A stretch of 64,000 nucleotides of DNA from Acidimicrobiales bacterium (lineage in GTDB: Bacteria; Actinomycetota; Acidimicrobiia; Acidimicrobiales; Aldehydirespiratoraceae): the NCBI GenBank assembly GCA_040219515.1, contig JAVJSI010000011.1, forward strand, positions 62,001-126,000, in the 5' to 3' direction. Within the stretch, counting starts at the first letter, position 1. Every line of letters starts with the position of its first letter. Shown one piece after another: positions 35,296-43,964 of the stretch. A program made the translations under genes and the position numbers. The notes beneath the pieces are model-generated. The model searched no databases and had not been told where the DNA came from. It worked only from the letters and a program-made list of their open reading frames with translations.

Positions 35296-36651
35296 GTGAA
35301 GCTCGATCTGCTCATCATCGGTGGTGGCGCCGGGGGACTCGGTGCGGCGAGGGCCGCGCGGGCCGCCGGGGCCGACGTGCTGCTCGTCAACGACGGTCCC
35401 CTGGGCGGTGACTGCACGTTCACCGGGTGTGTGCCCTCGAAGACCCTGCTCGCCGCTGCGGCCCAGGGGCTGTGCTTCGCCGACGCCATGGGACGGGTGT
35501 CTGACACCGTGTCCCGCATTGCGGCGACGGAGACGGCCGACGTGCTCCGGGCCGAAGGGGTGGCGGTGGCCGAAGGGCGGGCCGAGTTCGTTGCGCCCGA
35601 CACCGTCGTGGTCGATGGCGCGCGCTTCACGGCGCCCCGCATCATCGTCGCCACCGGCGGTCGACCGACGAGGGTGCCGATCCCCGGCCTGGACGAGGTC
35701 GATGCGCTGACCAACGAGACGGTCTTCGACCTGGCGGATGCGCCGAAGCGGCTCGGAATCATCGGCGGCGGCGCGATCGGTTGCGAGCTGGCCCAGGCCT
35801 TTGCCGGTCTCGGCGTGACGGTGACGCTGTTCGAGAGCCTGCCCCGGCTGCTCATCCGCGAGGAGCCCGCCGCGTCAGCCGTGATCCATGCGGCGCTCAC
35901 CGCCGCCGGGGTGACCGTCGAGACCGGCGCCCGGATCGAGCGAGTGGCACCCCGCCCCGACGGTGTGGGCCTCGCGACCGCGACCGGCAAGACGGTCGTG
36001 GACCGACTCCTGTTGGCGGTCGGACGGTCACCGAACTCGACGGGGATGGGCCTCGAGGACCTGGGCGTGGAGCTCGACGATCGGGGCCACATCGTCACCG
36101 ACGACCGTCTGGCCACGGCCGTCGAGGGCATCTACGCGGTCGGCGATGTCACCGGGAAGTTGCCGTTCACCCACGCCGCCGACGAGATGGGTCGGCTGGC
36201 TGCGGGCAACGCGCTGAAGAAGGGACAGCGGGGTCGATTCCGCACGTCGTGGATCCCGTGGGCGACCTTCACGAACCCGGAGGTCGCCCGGGTCGGTATG
36301 ACCGAGGCCGAGGCCGCCGACCATGGCGGACGGGTGGCCGAGCTGCCGATGACGGAGATGGATCGGGCCATCACCGATGGCCGCACCGAGGGTTTCGTGA
36401 AGCTCATCGCCGGCCCGAAGCTGCTCACCCGCAACCTGTACGGCGGGCAGATCCTCGGGGCCACGATCGTGGCCCCCCGCGCCGGGGAGATGATCCACGA
36501 GTTGGCGCTGGCCATGCGGACCAGGATGTTCGCGGGCCGTCTCGCCCAGACGGTGCACGCCTACCCGACATGGTCCTACGCCATCCAGAAGACGGCAGGC
36601 CAGTTCTTCCAGGAGATCGAGGGGCGCTCGGCTCGTCCGGCCCGGCGATGA
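35296..36651 (+). CDS. FAD-dependent disulfide reductase family protein (MerA/Lpd-like)
   Basis: Class I pyridine nucleotide-disulfide oxidoreductase of 451 residues. FAD loop LIIGGGAGGLGAAR, redox Cys pair in GGDCTFTGCVPSK, NAD(P) loop IIGGGAIGCELAQAF, and FAD motif YAVGDVTG. At the C-terminal interface it has HAYPTWS, with Tyr where lipoamide and glutathione reductases have the catalytic His before PT, more like mercuric reductase-type members. Substrate unknown. GTG 35296 puts the FAD strand at the N-terminus; GTG 35281 is possible. It is followed by a paralogue. Confidence 0.85.
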   Translation: MKLDLLIIGGGAGGLGAARAARAAGADVLLVNDGPLGGDCTFTGCVPSKTLLAAAAQGLCFADAMGRVSDTVSRIAATETADVLRAEGVAVAEGRAEFVAPDTVVVDGARFTAPRIIVATGGRPTRVPIPGLDEVDALTNETVFDLADAPKRLGIIGGGAIGCELAQAFAGLGVTVTLFESLPRLLIREEPAASAVIHAALTAAGVTVETGARIERVAPRPDGVGLATATGKTVVDRLLLAVGRSPNSTGMGLEDLGVELDDRGHIVTDDRLATAVEGIYAVGDVTGKLPFTHAADEMGRLAAGNALKKGQRGRFRTSWIPWATFTNPEVARVGMTEAEAADHGGRVAELPMTEMDRAITDGRTEGFVKLIAGPKLLTRNLYGGQILGATIVAPRAGEMIHELALAMRTRMFAGRLAQTVHAYPTWSYAIQKTAGQFFQEIEGRSARPARR

Positions 36652-36758
36652 CGGCCGTGGCCCGCCCGACGTTTCCCTGACGACGCGCGTGGGCAGGACC
36701 GTGGGGCCACGCCGTTGTCCGAACCGCCGCCGACGTGGCGACGACAGGGAGGGACTTC

Positions 36759-38114
36759 ATGGCCGAGCAGGTCGACATCGTGGTGATCGGAATGGGAGTG
36801 GCCGGCGAGGAGGTGGCCGGTCCGCTCGCCGAGAAAGGGCTGCGTGTGGTCGGGGTCGAAGCCGATCTCGTCGGCGGTGAATGCCCCTACTGGGGCTGTG
36901 TCCCTTCGAAGATGGCGATCCGGGCGGCCAACGCGCTGGCGGAGGCCCGGCGAGTCGACGAACTCGCCGGCCACGCAGCGGTCACTCCTGACTGGGCGCC
37001 GGTGGCGAAGCGGATCCGGGAGCAGGCCACCGACGACTGGAACGACGAGGCCGCCGTGGACCGCTTCGTCGGCAAGGGCGGGATCTTCGTTCGCGGGCAC
37101 GGACGCCTCGACGGGCCCTCGCGAGTGATCGTGGCGGATCGGGTGTTCGAGGTCGGCCGAGCCGTCGTGATTGCTGCGGGCACGTCGCCGGCAGTGCCGC
37201 CGATTCCCGGACTCGAGGACGTGGAGTACTGGACCAACCACGACGTGCTCGAAGCCGAGGAGCTTCCGGCGTCGGTGTGCGTCCTCGGTGCCGGTGCGAT
37301 CGGCGTCGAGCTCGCCCAGGTCATGGCGAGATTCGGGACGCGGGTCGACATCGTCGAGATGGAGGACCGACTGATCCCGCTCGAGGAGCCCGAGGCGGGC
37401 GAGGCGCTCGCTGCGGCCTTCGAGGCCGAGGGCATCGGTGTCCATGTCGGCGTCAGCGCCGACTCGTTCTCGCGAACCGGCGACAACGTGGAGCTCGTGC
37501 TCTCGAGCGGCGAGCGCCTCCACGCCGAGCGTGTTCTCGTCGCCACGGGTCGGCGAACCAACGTGAAGGGACTCGGCCTGGAGACGATCGGGTTCGACGA
37601 GCCGCCGAGGTTCATCCCGACCGACGACCGACTGCGGGTGACCGACGGCGTCTGGGCGGTGGGCGACATCACCGGCGACGGCCTGTTCACCCACAAGGGC
37701 GTGCACGAGGGGAGGATTGCCAGGACCGACATCCTCGATCCCGATGGACCGGGCCCGGTTCCCTCGGTTTTGCCGCGGGTGACGTTCACCGATCCCGAGG
37801 TGGGCTCGGTGGGCAAGACCGAGGCGGAGGCCCGAGACGCCGGTCTCGACGTCGGAGTTGCCGTCGTGAAGGTGTCGGAAACGGCACGCGGATGGATCCA
37901 CGGTGTCGGCAACGAGGGGATCATCAAACTCGTGGCCGACCGTGACCGGGGAGTCCTGATCGGCGCGACGGCGATGGGACCACATGGTGGGGAGGTGCTC
38001 GGGTTGCTCGCACTCGCAATACAAGAGGCCACCCCGATCGACCGGCTCGAGTCGATGATCTATGCGTACCCGACCTTCCACAAGGGCATCGAGGACGCGT
38101 TGGGGGAGCTGTGA
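36759..38114 (+). CDS. FAD-dependent disulfide reductase family protein, second copy
   Basis: 451 residues. FAD loop VVIGMGVAGEEVAG deviates slightly from GxGxxG, the redox pair is in GGECPYWGCVPSK, the NAD(P) loop is VLGAGAIGVELAQVM, and the FAD motif is WAVGDITGDG. C-terminal YAYPTFHKGI again has Tyr in place of the usual catalytic His. A strong Shine-Dalgarno (AGGGAGGG) precedes ATG 36759, deciding it over GTG 36735. It shares the architecture of the gene 108 bp upstream but is clearly diverged, so substrates may differ. Mycothiol-linked reduction is possible but unproven. Confidence 0.85.
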   Translation: MAEQVDIVVIGMGVAGEEVAGPLAEKGLRVVGVEADLVGGECPYWGCVPSKMAIRAANALAEARRVDELAGHAAVTPDWAPVAKRIREQATDDWNDEAAVDRFVGKGGIFVRGHGRLDGPSRVIVADRVFEVGRAVVIAAGTSPAVPPIPGLEDVEYWTNHDVLEAEELPASVCVLGAGAIGVELAQVMARFGTRVDIVEMEDRLIPLEEPEAGEALAAAFEAEGIGVHVGVSADSFSRTGDNVELVLSSGERLHAERVLVATGRRTNVKGLGLETIGFDEPPRFIPTDDRLRVTDGVWAVGDITGDGLFTHKGVHEGRIARTDILDPDGPGPVPSVLPRVTFTDPEVGSVGKTEAEARDAGLDVGVAVVKVSETARGWIHGVGNEGIIKLVADRDRGVLIGATAMGPHGGEVLGLLALAIQEATPIDRLESMIYAYPTFHKGIEDALGEL

Positions 38115-38363
38115 TCAGCCCGGCAGGGCGAGATGACTGTTGCCGTGCAGCTGGAGCACGGTCTGGAGCCAGACGAGGTCGTAGCCGGTGGCGGTGAAAC
38201 TGTCGACGTCGCGCACGTCGTGCACCACGTAGTCGGCCGATTCGAGCTGTTCGACCCGTTCGACTTCGATCCAGCCGGACTTCTCCGGTCCGCGCTTGTT
38301 CACGACGTCGCCACTCTGGATGTCACCGACTCGGATCTGTACGATCTCGACCCTGCTGCGCAT
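38115..38363 (-). CDS. Conserved-looking small protein, unknown
   Basis: 82 residues, soluble, beginning [34 protein letters not shown], which looks like a small beta-barrel or SH3-like fold, and ending [14 protein letters not shown]. No family recognised. It converges on the second disulfide reductase with no gap and is divergent from a crotonase across 79 bp. The longer frame upstream overlaps the crotonase promoter and is not needed. Confidence 0.5.
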   Translation of the reverse strand: MRSRVEIVQIRVGDIQSGDVVNKRGPEKSGWIEVERVEQLESADYVVHDVRDVDSFTATGYDLVWLQTVLQLHGNSHLALPG

Positions 38364-38428
38364 GGGTCTCCCATCGGCACGACAGGGGTCGGGGTGGAGC
38401 GAACTGGCAAATCTCGCAGTGTGGGTCC

Positions 38429-38434
38429 TACGGT
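38429..38434 (+). promoter_or_regulatory. -10 box (TACGGT) for the crotonase at 38443
   Basis: TACGGT ends 8 nt before ATG 38443, the position found at other leaderless-type starts in this window. Confidence 0.38.
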
Positions 38435-38442
38435 CTCGTTCC

Positions 38443-39243
38443 ATGCCTGACCTGCTTGTCGAACGCCAGGGCGCCGTGATGGTCGCCACCATGAACCGTC
38501 CCGAGCGCAAGAACGCCATGACCCTCCAGATGTTCGGGCGGATGCGCGATGCCTGGAAGGAAGCCTCGGAGGACGACGACATCCGCTGCATCGTGCTCAC
38601 CGGGACCGGTGGTGACTTCTGTGCCGGCATGGACCTGCGTGGACTGTCGGGCGACAAGGCCGAGACCGACGACTGGGACGTGGAGGGGGCCATGGCCTCC
38701 GAGGGCGCCGACTTCATCTGGCAGGGTCTGCTCAAGACGTCCCGCCCGACCAAGCCGGTCATCGCCGCGGTCGAGGGCGTCGCCATCGCCGGCGGCACCG
38801 AAATCCTCCAGGGCACCGACATCCGTATCGCCGCCGAATCGGCGAAATTCGGGGTGAGCGAAGTGAAGTGGTCGCTCTACCCGATGGGCGGTTCGGCGGT
38901 CCGTCTGGCCCGCCAGATCGGCTACGCCGAGGCGGCCGACATCCTGCTCACCGGCAAGCACATCACCGCCGCCGAGGCGAAGTCGATGGGTCTCGTCAGC
39001 CGCGTCGTACCCGACGGGACCGCGCTCGAGCACGCCATGGAAGTGGCCGAGATCGTCGCCGGCAACGGCCCGCTCGCGGTCGAGGCCGTGCTGAAGACGC
39101 TCCACGACACCCCGGGCATGACCGAGGCCGAGGCGTTCGCTCACGAAGACACCTACACCGGTGCGGTGATGGCGAGCGAGGACTCGAAGGAAGGCCCCAA
39201 GGCCTTCGCCGAGAAGCGCACGCCGAACTTCCAGCGCAAGTAG
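38443..39243 (+). CDS. Enoyl-CoA hydratase/isomerase family protein (crotonase)
   Basis: 266 residues. The CoA-binding and oxyanion loops are [16 protein letters not shown] and [45 protein letters not shown] carries the region of the catalytic Glu residues, of which at least one (Glu in SEVKW) is present. Crotonase-fold proteins act in acyl-CoA degradation and related reactions; the precise reaction cannot be told. A second crotonase lies at 43965. Start at ATG 38443; the longer frame is promoter region. Confidence 0.88.
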   Translation: MPDLLVERQGAVMVATMNRPERKNAMTLQMFGRMRDAWKEASEDDDIRCIVLTGTGGDFCAGMDLRGLSGDKAETDDWDVEGAMASEGADFIWQGLLKTSRPTKPVIAAVEGVAIAGGTEILQGTDIRIAAESAKFGVSEVKWSLYPMGGSAVRLARQIGYAEAADILLTGKHITAAEAKSMGLVSRVVPDGTALEHAMEVAEIVAGNGPLAVEAVLKTLHDTPGMTEAEAFAHEDTYTGAVMASEDSKEGPKAFAEKRTPNFQRK

Positions 39244-39280
39244 CGCGATCTGCCCGGAGCGTCCTGCCTGGTCTGGGAGG

Positions 39281-39852
39281 GTGTACGACCCGGTGAAGGA
39301 CGGCGTCCCGAAGTCAGCGGAGTCGGTCCTCTACACACCGAGGCCCCGCCGCCCGTCGCGCTGCGCGAGCTGGTCCACTGCTACTGGGAGCTCCGGACGC
39401 TGGCCGATCTCGACGAGGACTTCACGCTGCATGCCATGCCCGACGCCTGCGTCAATCTGCTGTTCAACCAGCTCGACCCCCGCATCGCCGGGGTCACGCA
39501 GCTCCACACGACCCATACCACGCTGGATCTCGGACGATCGTTTCACTACGCCGGGATCCAGTTCTTCCCGGGCGTGTGGCGCGGAGATCCCGAGGGGTCG
39601 GTCACTACGTCGGCGAGCCGTACGAGGGAGATCTGCCACTCGTCGAGGCCCTTTCGCCCCGCCAACTCCAGCGGGCACTGAAGGCGACCACCGGTTTCAC
39701 CCCCCCACGACCTCCTCAAGGTGTTGCGGGTGCAGCACTCGTTCCGGCAGGACCATCTGCTCTCCTTCGCCGACCAATCGCACTTCACACACTCGTTCCG
39801 CAAGGTGACCGGCTACACGCCGGGCCAGTTCAAGAAGCGGTTCGATGTCTGA
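39281..39852 (+). pseudogene. AraC-family transcriptional regulator, decayed
   Basis: Pieces of one regulator lie in three frames. Frame 2 gives the N-terminus (MYDPVKDGVPKSAESVLY), frame 1 continues with ALRELVHCYWELRTLAD and MPDACVNLLFNQLDPRIAG to FFPGVWRGDPEG, frame 3 carries YVGEPYEGDLPLVEALSPRQLQRALKATTGF, and frame 1 resumes with DLLKVLRVQHSFRQDHL and ADQSHFTHSFRKVTGYTPGQFKK, the AraC HTH ending. At least three frameshifts occur, and the linker between DLPLVE and ALSPRQLQ is shorter than expected, suggesting an internal deletion. It ends at TGA 39850-39852. Confidence 0.85.
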
Positions 39853-39934
39853 TATCTACAATCACTCCCGCTCGTCCGCTGGTTGATTGGTCCCGAGGGG
39901 CAGACCGCCTCCACGTTCGGAAGGGACGATGATC

Positions 39935-40312
39935 ATGCGAAAAGTGGGATGGTTCGACATCTACGTAGACGACATGGCGCGCGCCCAGGCGTTCTACGAG
40001 ACGGTGCTCGACACCACGTTGGCATCGATGGACGATCCCAACGACCCGACTGCCCGGATGCGGGCGTTCGCCGATGACTTCGTCTCTCACGGCGCGGGCG
40101 GCGCACTGGTCGAGCTCGATCATGCCCAGCCCGGACCGGGCGGCTCCATGGTCTACTTCTCGTGCGAGGACTGCGCCGTGGAGGAGGCTCGGGTGGCGTC
40201 CGCCGGTGGCTCGGTCGTACGACCGAAGTTCTCGATCGGTGACCACGGGTGGGTCTCGACCATCACCGACACCGAGGGGAACATGGTCGGGCTTCACTGC
40301 GTGTCCGCCTGA
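39935..40312 (+). CDS. VOC family protein
   Basis: 125 residues; a vicinal oxygen chelate fold with VGWFDIYVDDMARAQAFYETVLDTTL and a C-terminal half ending TDTEGNMVGLHC. The first-strand metal His is absent (Asp or Phe in its place) and the C-terminal Glu is replaced (GLHC), so metal binding is doubtful. AAGGGA lies 8 nt before ATG 39935, favouring it over ATG 39929. It follows the decayed AraC gene and may once have been its target. Confidence 0.75.
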   Translation: MRKVGWFDIYVDDMARAQAFYETVLDTTLASMDDPNDPTARMRAFADDFVSHGAGGALVELDHAQPGPGGSMVYFSCEDCAVEEARVASAGGSVVRPKFSIGDHGWVSTITDTEGNMVGLHCVSA

Positions 40313-40329
40313 ACGGCAATGCGTGAATG

Positions 40330-40977
40330 TCAGTCGGCGCCGAGGCGGCGGCCGAGGGCGCCATCGACGCCGGGGAGCTGCGGTTGCACGCCGTGGACTC
40401 CCTGGCGCTCGGTGAAGCGCTCCATGACGATCTCCTCGACCTCGGCCCAGTTCATGGCCCGGGGGTCGCGTTCGTCCCGGTTGTAGGGCTGATCGAACAC
40501 GATCACTTCGTTTCCGGCCTTGCGGAGCGCGGCGATGTTGACCGGTGAGTCGTCGAGGTAGAGGTCGGCCTCGACCGCCGGCTTCGCGCCGAGAAAGCAC
40601 AGATCGCGATACGGGATGTGGGCCTCGTCGAGCCACTCGACGGTGTCGGCCACGGCGGTCCTGTGCGCGCCGTTGACATGCAGCCGACGAGTGAGGATGC
40701 GGATCCAGATCCCCGCGTCGGACAGGCGCCACAGCGTCTCTGCGGCACTCTCGACCGGGGCGAGGTCTCGGAGCATGTGCCGTTCGATCACTGCGTGGCG
40801 ATAGTGATCCTCGACATCGCTCGGCTCGAGTCCCCATTCGGCGAAGCTCCAGCTCCGCTCGAGCGGCAGCGATGCTTCGGCAACGCCGAGCCGATCGGCG
40901 ACGACGGTCCGGAAACCGGCGGTGTCGTCGGCGCACACGCCGTCGAGCCCGACGCCGAGCACGAACGGTTCGGTCAC
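40330..40977 (-). CDS. HAD-family 5'-nucleotidase-like protein lacking the nucleophile
   Basis: 215 residues resembling 5'(3')-deoxyribonucleotidase (NT5C) proteins. The first HAD motif reads VGLDGVCAD: residue 10 is Gly (codon GGG) where the nucleophilic Asp of DxDG should be, while the second Asp (12) is kept. Motif II Thr (RILTRR), motif III Lys (GAKPAVEAD) and motif IV (YLDDSP) are intact. It may be catalytically dead, a binding protein, or carry a point mutation. GTG start. Confidence 0.78.
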   Translation of the reverse strand: MTEPFVLGVGLDGVCADDTAGFRTVVADRLGVAEASLPLERSWSFAEWGLEPSDVEDHYRHAVIERHMLRDLAPVESAAETLWRLSDAGIWIRILTRRLHVNGAHRTAVADTVEWLDEAHIPYRDLCFLGAKPAVEADLYLDDSPVNIAALRKAGNEVIVFDQPYNRDERDPRAMNWAEVEEIVMERFTERQGVHGVQPQLPGVDGALGRRLGAD

Positions 40978-40993
40978 GCCATCGATCGATCGG

Positions 40994-41746
40994 TCAGGAC
41001 GCCGTCAGGCCGCTGTCGGCGTTGATGACCGCGCCGTGGATGTTGCCGGCCTCGTCCGACGCGACGAAGGCGAAGAGCGCCGCGATGTCGTCGGGCGATC
41101 CGAACCCCCGGAAGCCCATCGATGGCGCCATGAGGTCGAAGTCAGTGTCGTCGGCGAGGACGTAGCCCTGGTTCATCGGGGTATCGGTGCCGCCGGGAGC
41201 GATGGCGTTGATGCGGATCGGCTGTTTCACGAACTCCATGGCCAGGGCCCTGGTGAGTTGCACGACCGCGCCCTTGGTGGCGCAATAGGGAGCGAGATAG
41301 GCCTGCCCCATGAACCCGGCGTTCGAGGCGATGTTCACGATGTTGCCCTCGGCCGAGACGATGTGGGGGAGGGCGGCCTGGCACATGAAGTAGGTGCCAT
41401 CGACGTTGATGGCGAAGATGCGGCGCCAGTCGTCGTAGGTCACGTCGGCGGTGTTGCGCATCCACGAGATCGCCGCGAAGTTTCCGAGCACGTCGAGTCG
41501 CCCGTGCGTGTCGACGCACTCGGCGATGGCGGCCGCGCACGCCGCCGGGTCGGAGATGTCGGTCACGCGGGTGGTCATCGTGGCCCCCGTGGCCTTGATC
41601 TCCTGGGCCGCTGCGGCGAGACCATCGGCGTCGATGTCCATACCGAAAACGGTGCCGCCCTCGGCCGCAATGCGCCGTGCGGTCGATCGTCCCATGCCGC
41701 TCGCGGCGCCGGTCAGGGCCACGATCCTTCCGTCGAAACGTCCCAT
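40994..41746 (-). CDS. Short-chain dehydrogenase/reductase, tandem copy A
   Basis: Classical SDR of 250 residues. Cofactor loop TGAASGMGR, Asp after strand 2 (GMDIDADG) suggesting NAD preference, catalytic Ser in NIASNAG and Tyr-x3-Lys in PYCATKG, then ALAMEFVKQPIRINAIAPGG. It is a close paralogue of the gene 11 bp upstream: long blocks around the active site are identical or nearly so. Likely cotranscribed with it. Substrate unknown; the neighbourhood of acyl-CoA enzymes suggests hydroxyacyl or alcohol oxidation. Confidence 0.9.
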   Translation of the reverse strand: MGRFDGRIVALTGAASGMGRSTARRIAAEGGTVFGMDIDADGLAAAAQEIKATGATMTTRVTDISDPAACAAAIAECVDTHGRLDVLGNFAAISWMRNTADVTYDDWRRIFAINVDGTYFMCQAALPHIVSAEGNIVNIASNAGFMGQAYLAPYCATKGAVVQLTRALAMEFVKQPIRINAIAPGGTDTPMNQGYVLADDTDFDLMAPSMGFRGFGSPDDIAALFAFVASDEAGNIHGAVINADSGLTAS

Positions 41747-41757
41747 GTCCGTCGGTT

Positions 41758-42510
41758 TCAGGAGGCCGTGAGGCCGCCGTCGGCGCTGATGATGCTGCCG
41801 TGGATGTTTCCCGCCTCGTCGGAGGCGATGTGGGCGAAGAGCGCGGCGATCTGCTCCGCGGTGCTGGCGGCCCGGAATCCCATGTAGGGCTTCATCAGAT
41901 CGAAGTCGACGTCGGCCTGGATCTCGAAGTTGTGGACCAGTGGCGTGTCGATGCCCCCGGGGGCGATGGCGTTGATGCGGATCGGCTGCTTCACGAACTC
42001 CATGGCGAGGGCCTTGGTCATGTTGACGACCGCACCCTTGGTCGCGCAGTAGGGCACCGTGTAGGCCTGGCCCATGAGCCCGGCGTTGCTGGCGATGTTG
42101 ACGATGTTGCCCTCACGCTCGATCACGTGGGGGAGCGCGGCCTGGGTGAGGAAGAACATGCCCTTCAGGTTCACGTCGTTCATCATGTCCCACTCCTCCT
42201 CGGTGACCTGGTGGACGTGACGCTGGTTGGCGATGCCGGCGATGTTGCCGACGACGTCGATGCCGCCGAACTCGGCCACACAGTCGGCCACTGCGGCACG
42301 ACACTCGGCGACATCGCGGATGTCGGTGACACGGGTGGCCATGGTGCCGCCCGCGTCGTCGATCGTGGCCTGGGTCTCGGCCATGCCGGCGGCGTTGACG
42401 TCGAGTCCGTAGATCCGGGCGCCTTCCGATGCGAGGCGGATGGAGGTTGCCCGGCCGACGCCGGAGGCGGCACCGGTGAGCAGGGCGGTCTTTCCTTCGA
42501 AGCGGTTCAC
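41758..42510 (-). CDS. Short-chain dehydrogenase/reductase, tandem copy B
   Basis: Classical SDR, 250 residues, the same length as its neighbour. Cofactor loop TGAASGVGR, GLDVNAAG, catalytic NIASNAG and PYCATKGAVV, and the shared ALAMEFVKQPIRINAIAPGG. Differences cluster in the substrate loop (DTPLVHNFEIQADVDFD versus DTPMNQGYVLADDTDFD), implying altered substrate. GTG 42510 is fixed by the N-terminal beta strand and a TAGTGT box 7 nt upstream; the frame extends further only as antisense to the thioesterase. Confidence 0.9.
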   Translation of the reverse strand: MNRFEGKTALLTGAASGVGRATSIRLASEGARIYGLDVNAAGMAETQATIDDAGGTMATRVTDIRDVAECRAAVADCVAEFGGIDVVGNIAGIANQRHVHQVTEEEWDMMNDVNLKGMFFLTQAALPHVIEREGNIVNIASNAGLMGQAYTVPYCATKGAVVNMTKALAMEFVKQPIRINAIAPGGIDTPLVHNFEIQADVDFDLMKPYMGFRAASTAEQIAALFAHIASDEAGNIHGSIISADGGLTAS

Positions 42511-42517
42511 GGCGCGG

Positions 42518-42523
42518 ACACTA
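42518..42523 (-). promoter_or_regulatory. -10 box (TAGTGT) for the SDR pair
   Basis: Minus-strand TAGTGT ends 7 nt before GTG 42510. Confidence 0.4.
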
Positions 42524-42556
42524 TCGGTGGGTTGCGTGATCGGGCGAACCACCGAA

Positions 42557-42562
42557 TACGTT
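42557..42562 (+). promoter_or_regulatory. -10 box (TACGTT) for the thioesterase gene
   Basis: TACGTT ends 6 nt before ATG 42569, forming a divergent leaderless-type arrangement with the SDR promoter across 58 bp. Confidence 0.4.
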
Positions 42563-42568
42563 CGGCGG

Positions 42569-43210
42569 ATGGCTGACACCGTCGACGACCTGAACACTGC
42601 GCTGCGAGGCCTCATCGACGCGGTCCGCACGGCTGACCTCGAGGGCGTCGACGTGTCATCGCCGGTGCGGTCGATCCGGGCGTTGACCGACGATCTCGCA
42701 CCGCATCGCGTCGATGGCATACGCATGCAGGCGGGCCTGAGAATGGACCAGGTCGCCGCGGGGCAAACCATCCCCATGGAGGGTCGCGAGATGGTTGATC
42801 CCGTTGCCTTCTTCCCGTACAGCCCGGTCGTCGGCCGGCGGAACCCGATCTCGCCGCCGGCCACGTTTCGACGGGTCGACGGTGAGCACGGCTACGAGAT
42901 CCACGGCGACGCCGAACTCGGCGCGGCCTACAACGGGCCACCCGGTTCGGTTCACGGCGGCATCATCGCGCTCGTGTTCGACGAACTGCTCGGGTGCGTG
43001 TGCGTGTCCAACGGCCTGGGCGGGTTCACCGGCACGCTCACCGTGATCTATCGCAATCTCACACCGCTCGAGGCGCCGCTGACGCTGCGGGGCTGGCACG
43101 ACCGCACCGAGGGTCGCAAGATCTTCGCCAAGGGCACCCTGCACCACGGCGACACGCTGTGCGCCGAGGCCGAAGGGATCTTCATCCGCAGCGAGATGGA
43201 TCCCCGCTAG
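42569..43210 (+). CDS. Hotdog-fold thioesterase (PaaI-like)
   Basis: 213 residues. A long helical N-terminal part is followed by a hotdog domain with the signature NGPPGSVHGGIIALVFDELLG, in which the VHGG motif and following Asp/Glu are the PaaI/4HBT-type catalytic elements, then TGTLTVIYRNLTPLEAPLTLRGW. It should hydrolyse acyl-CoA thioesters; with adjacent crotonases and SDRs it fits a small acyl-CoA metabolism neighbourhood. Confidence 0.85.
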   Translation: MADTVDDLNTALRGLIDAVRTADLEGVDVSSPVRSIRALTDDLAPHRVDGIRMQAGLRMDQVAAGQTIPMEGREMVDPVAFFPYSPVVGRRNPISPPATFRRVDGEHGYEIHGDAELGAAYNGPPGSVHGGIIALVFDELLGCVCVSNGLGGFTGTLTVIYRNLTPLEAPLTLRGWHDRTEGRKIFAKGTLHHGDTLCAEAEGIFIRSEMDPR

Positions 43211-43211
43211 T

Positions 43212-43874
43212 TCACCCGCTCGGGGTGTCGGCGTCGACGGTTCGATACCACCAGTCATCGCCGGGCCCGTCGTCGACGTGGCGAAACGTGAGACTCATGC
43301 GCGGCGCGGCCGACGCCATCTTCGGCACGCAGTGCTCCCAGGCGTGCTGACACGCGCCGCCCATGACGAGCAGGTCGCCCGAGCCCAGGGTGAGCCGCAC
43401 GGACTCGCCGCCGCCCTTGGGGCGCAGGCTGAACCGGCGCACGCCCCCCAGGGAGCAGATGGCGACGATGGGGTCGACCTTCTGGAGACCGATGCGGTCG
43501 GAATGCCACGCCACCGAGTCGTTGCCGTCGCGGTAGTAGTTGACGAAGTTGCTGTTGATCGTGCCGCCGTAGCGGGCCTCGAGCCAGGCTCGGATGGCGT
43601 CGATGAGCGCCGACTGTTCGGGATCGTCGATGTCGAGGCGGCCGTGGAGCCTGGGCTCCTCGACCATGCGTCCGTACATGGGCCGACTCCCGCCCCGCCA
43701 CTCGAGATCGGCGGCGAGGGTCTCGAGCAACTGGTCGGCCCCGGTCAACCAGTGGCGGCTCACGTCGACCCAGCTGGCCTCGTCGAGGGCAATGCGTTGG
43801 ACGGCGGCGTCGGCGACCACGGCTGGTTGGCCTAGGGCAAACAGGGTGGTCTGGTAGGTGCCGAGCGCCGCCAT
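43212..43874 (-). CDS. alkB: AlkB-family 2-oxoglutarate/Fe(II) dioxygenase
   Basis: DNA/RNA dealkylation repair protein of 220 residues. Iron ligands are His124 and Asp126 (WHSD) and His181 (WEHCVPK); the 2-oxoglutarate/substrate arginines are in PRMSLTFR. NSNFVNYYRDGNDSVAWHSD is typical of AlkB homologues of the ABH2/3 type. No ada domain is nearby. Converges tightly on the thioesterase (1 bp gap). Start at ATG 43874 with TACAGT 7 nt upstream. Confidence 0.9.
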   Translation of the reverse strand: MAALGTYQTTLFALGQPAVVADAAVQRIALDEASWVDVSRHWLTGADQLLETLAADLEWRGGSRPMYGRMVEEPRLHGRLDIDDPEQSALIDAIRAWLEARYGGTINSNFVNYYRDGNDSVAWHSDRIGLQKVDPIVAICSLGGVRRFSLRPKGGGESVRLTLGSGDLLVMGGACQHAWEHCVPKMASAAPRMSLTFRHVDDGPGDDWWYRTVDADTPSG

Positions 43875-43881
43875 GCGGAGC

Positions 43882-43887
43882 ACTGTA
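43882..43887 (-). promoter_or_regulatory. -10 box (TACAGT) for alkB
   Basis: Minus-strand TACAGT ends 7 nt before ATG 43874. Confidence 0.4.
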
Positions 43888-43953
43888 GGCGAACGCCTGT
43901 TCGTGCACAACCTGTGGTGTCGCGAGATCCTGGTGGGCGGGGGAGCGGCGGCA

Positions 43954-43959
43954 TACGGT
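43954..43959 (+). promoter_or_regulatory. -10 box (TACGGT) for the crotonase at 43965
   Basis: TACGGT ends 5 nt before ATG 43965, divergent from alkB. Confidence 0.35.
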
Positions 43960-43964
43960 GCCGC

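Noticed and set aside
36576-38081. 501-residue minus-strand frame
   Set aside because: Lies opposite the second disulfide reductase and reads as a shadow.
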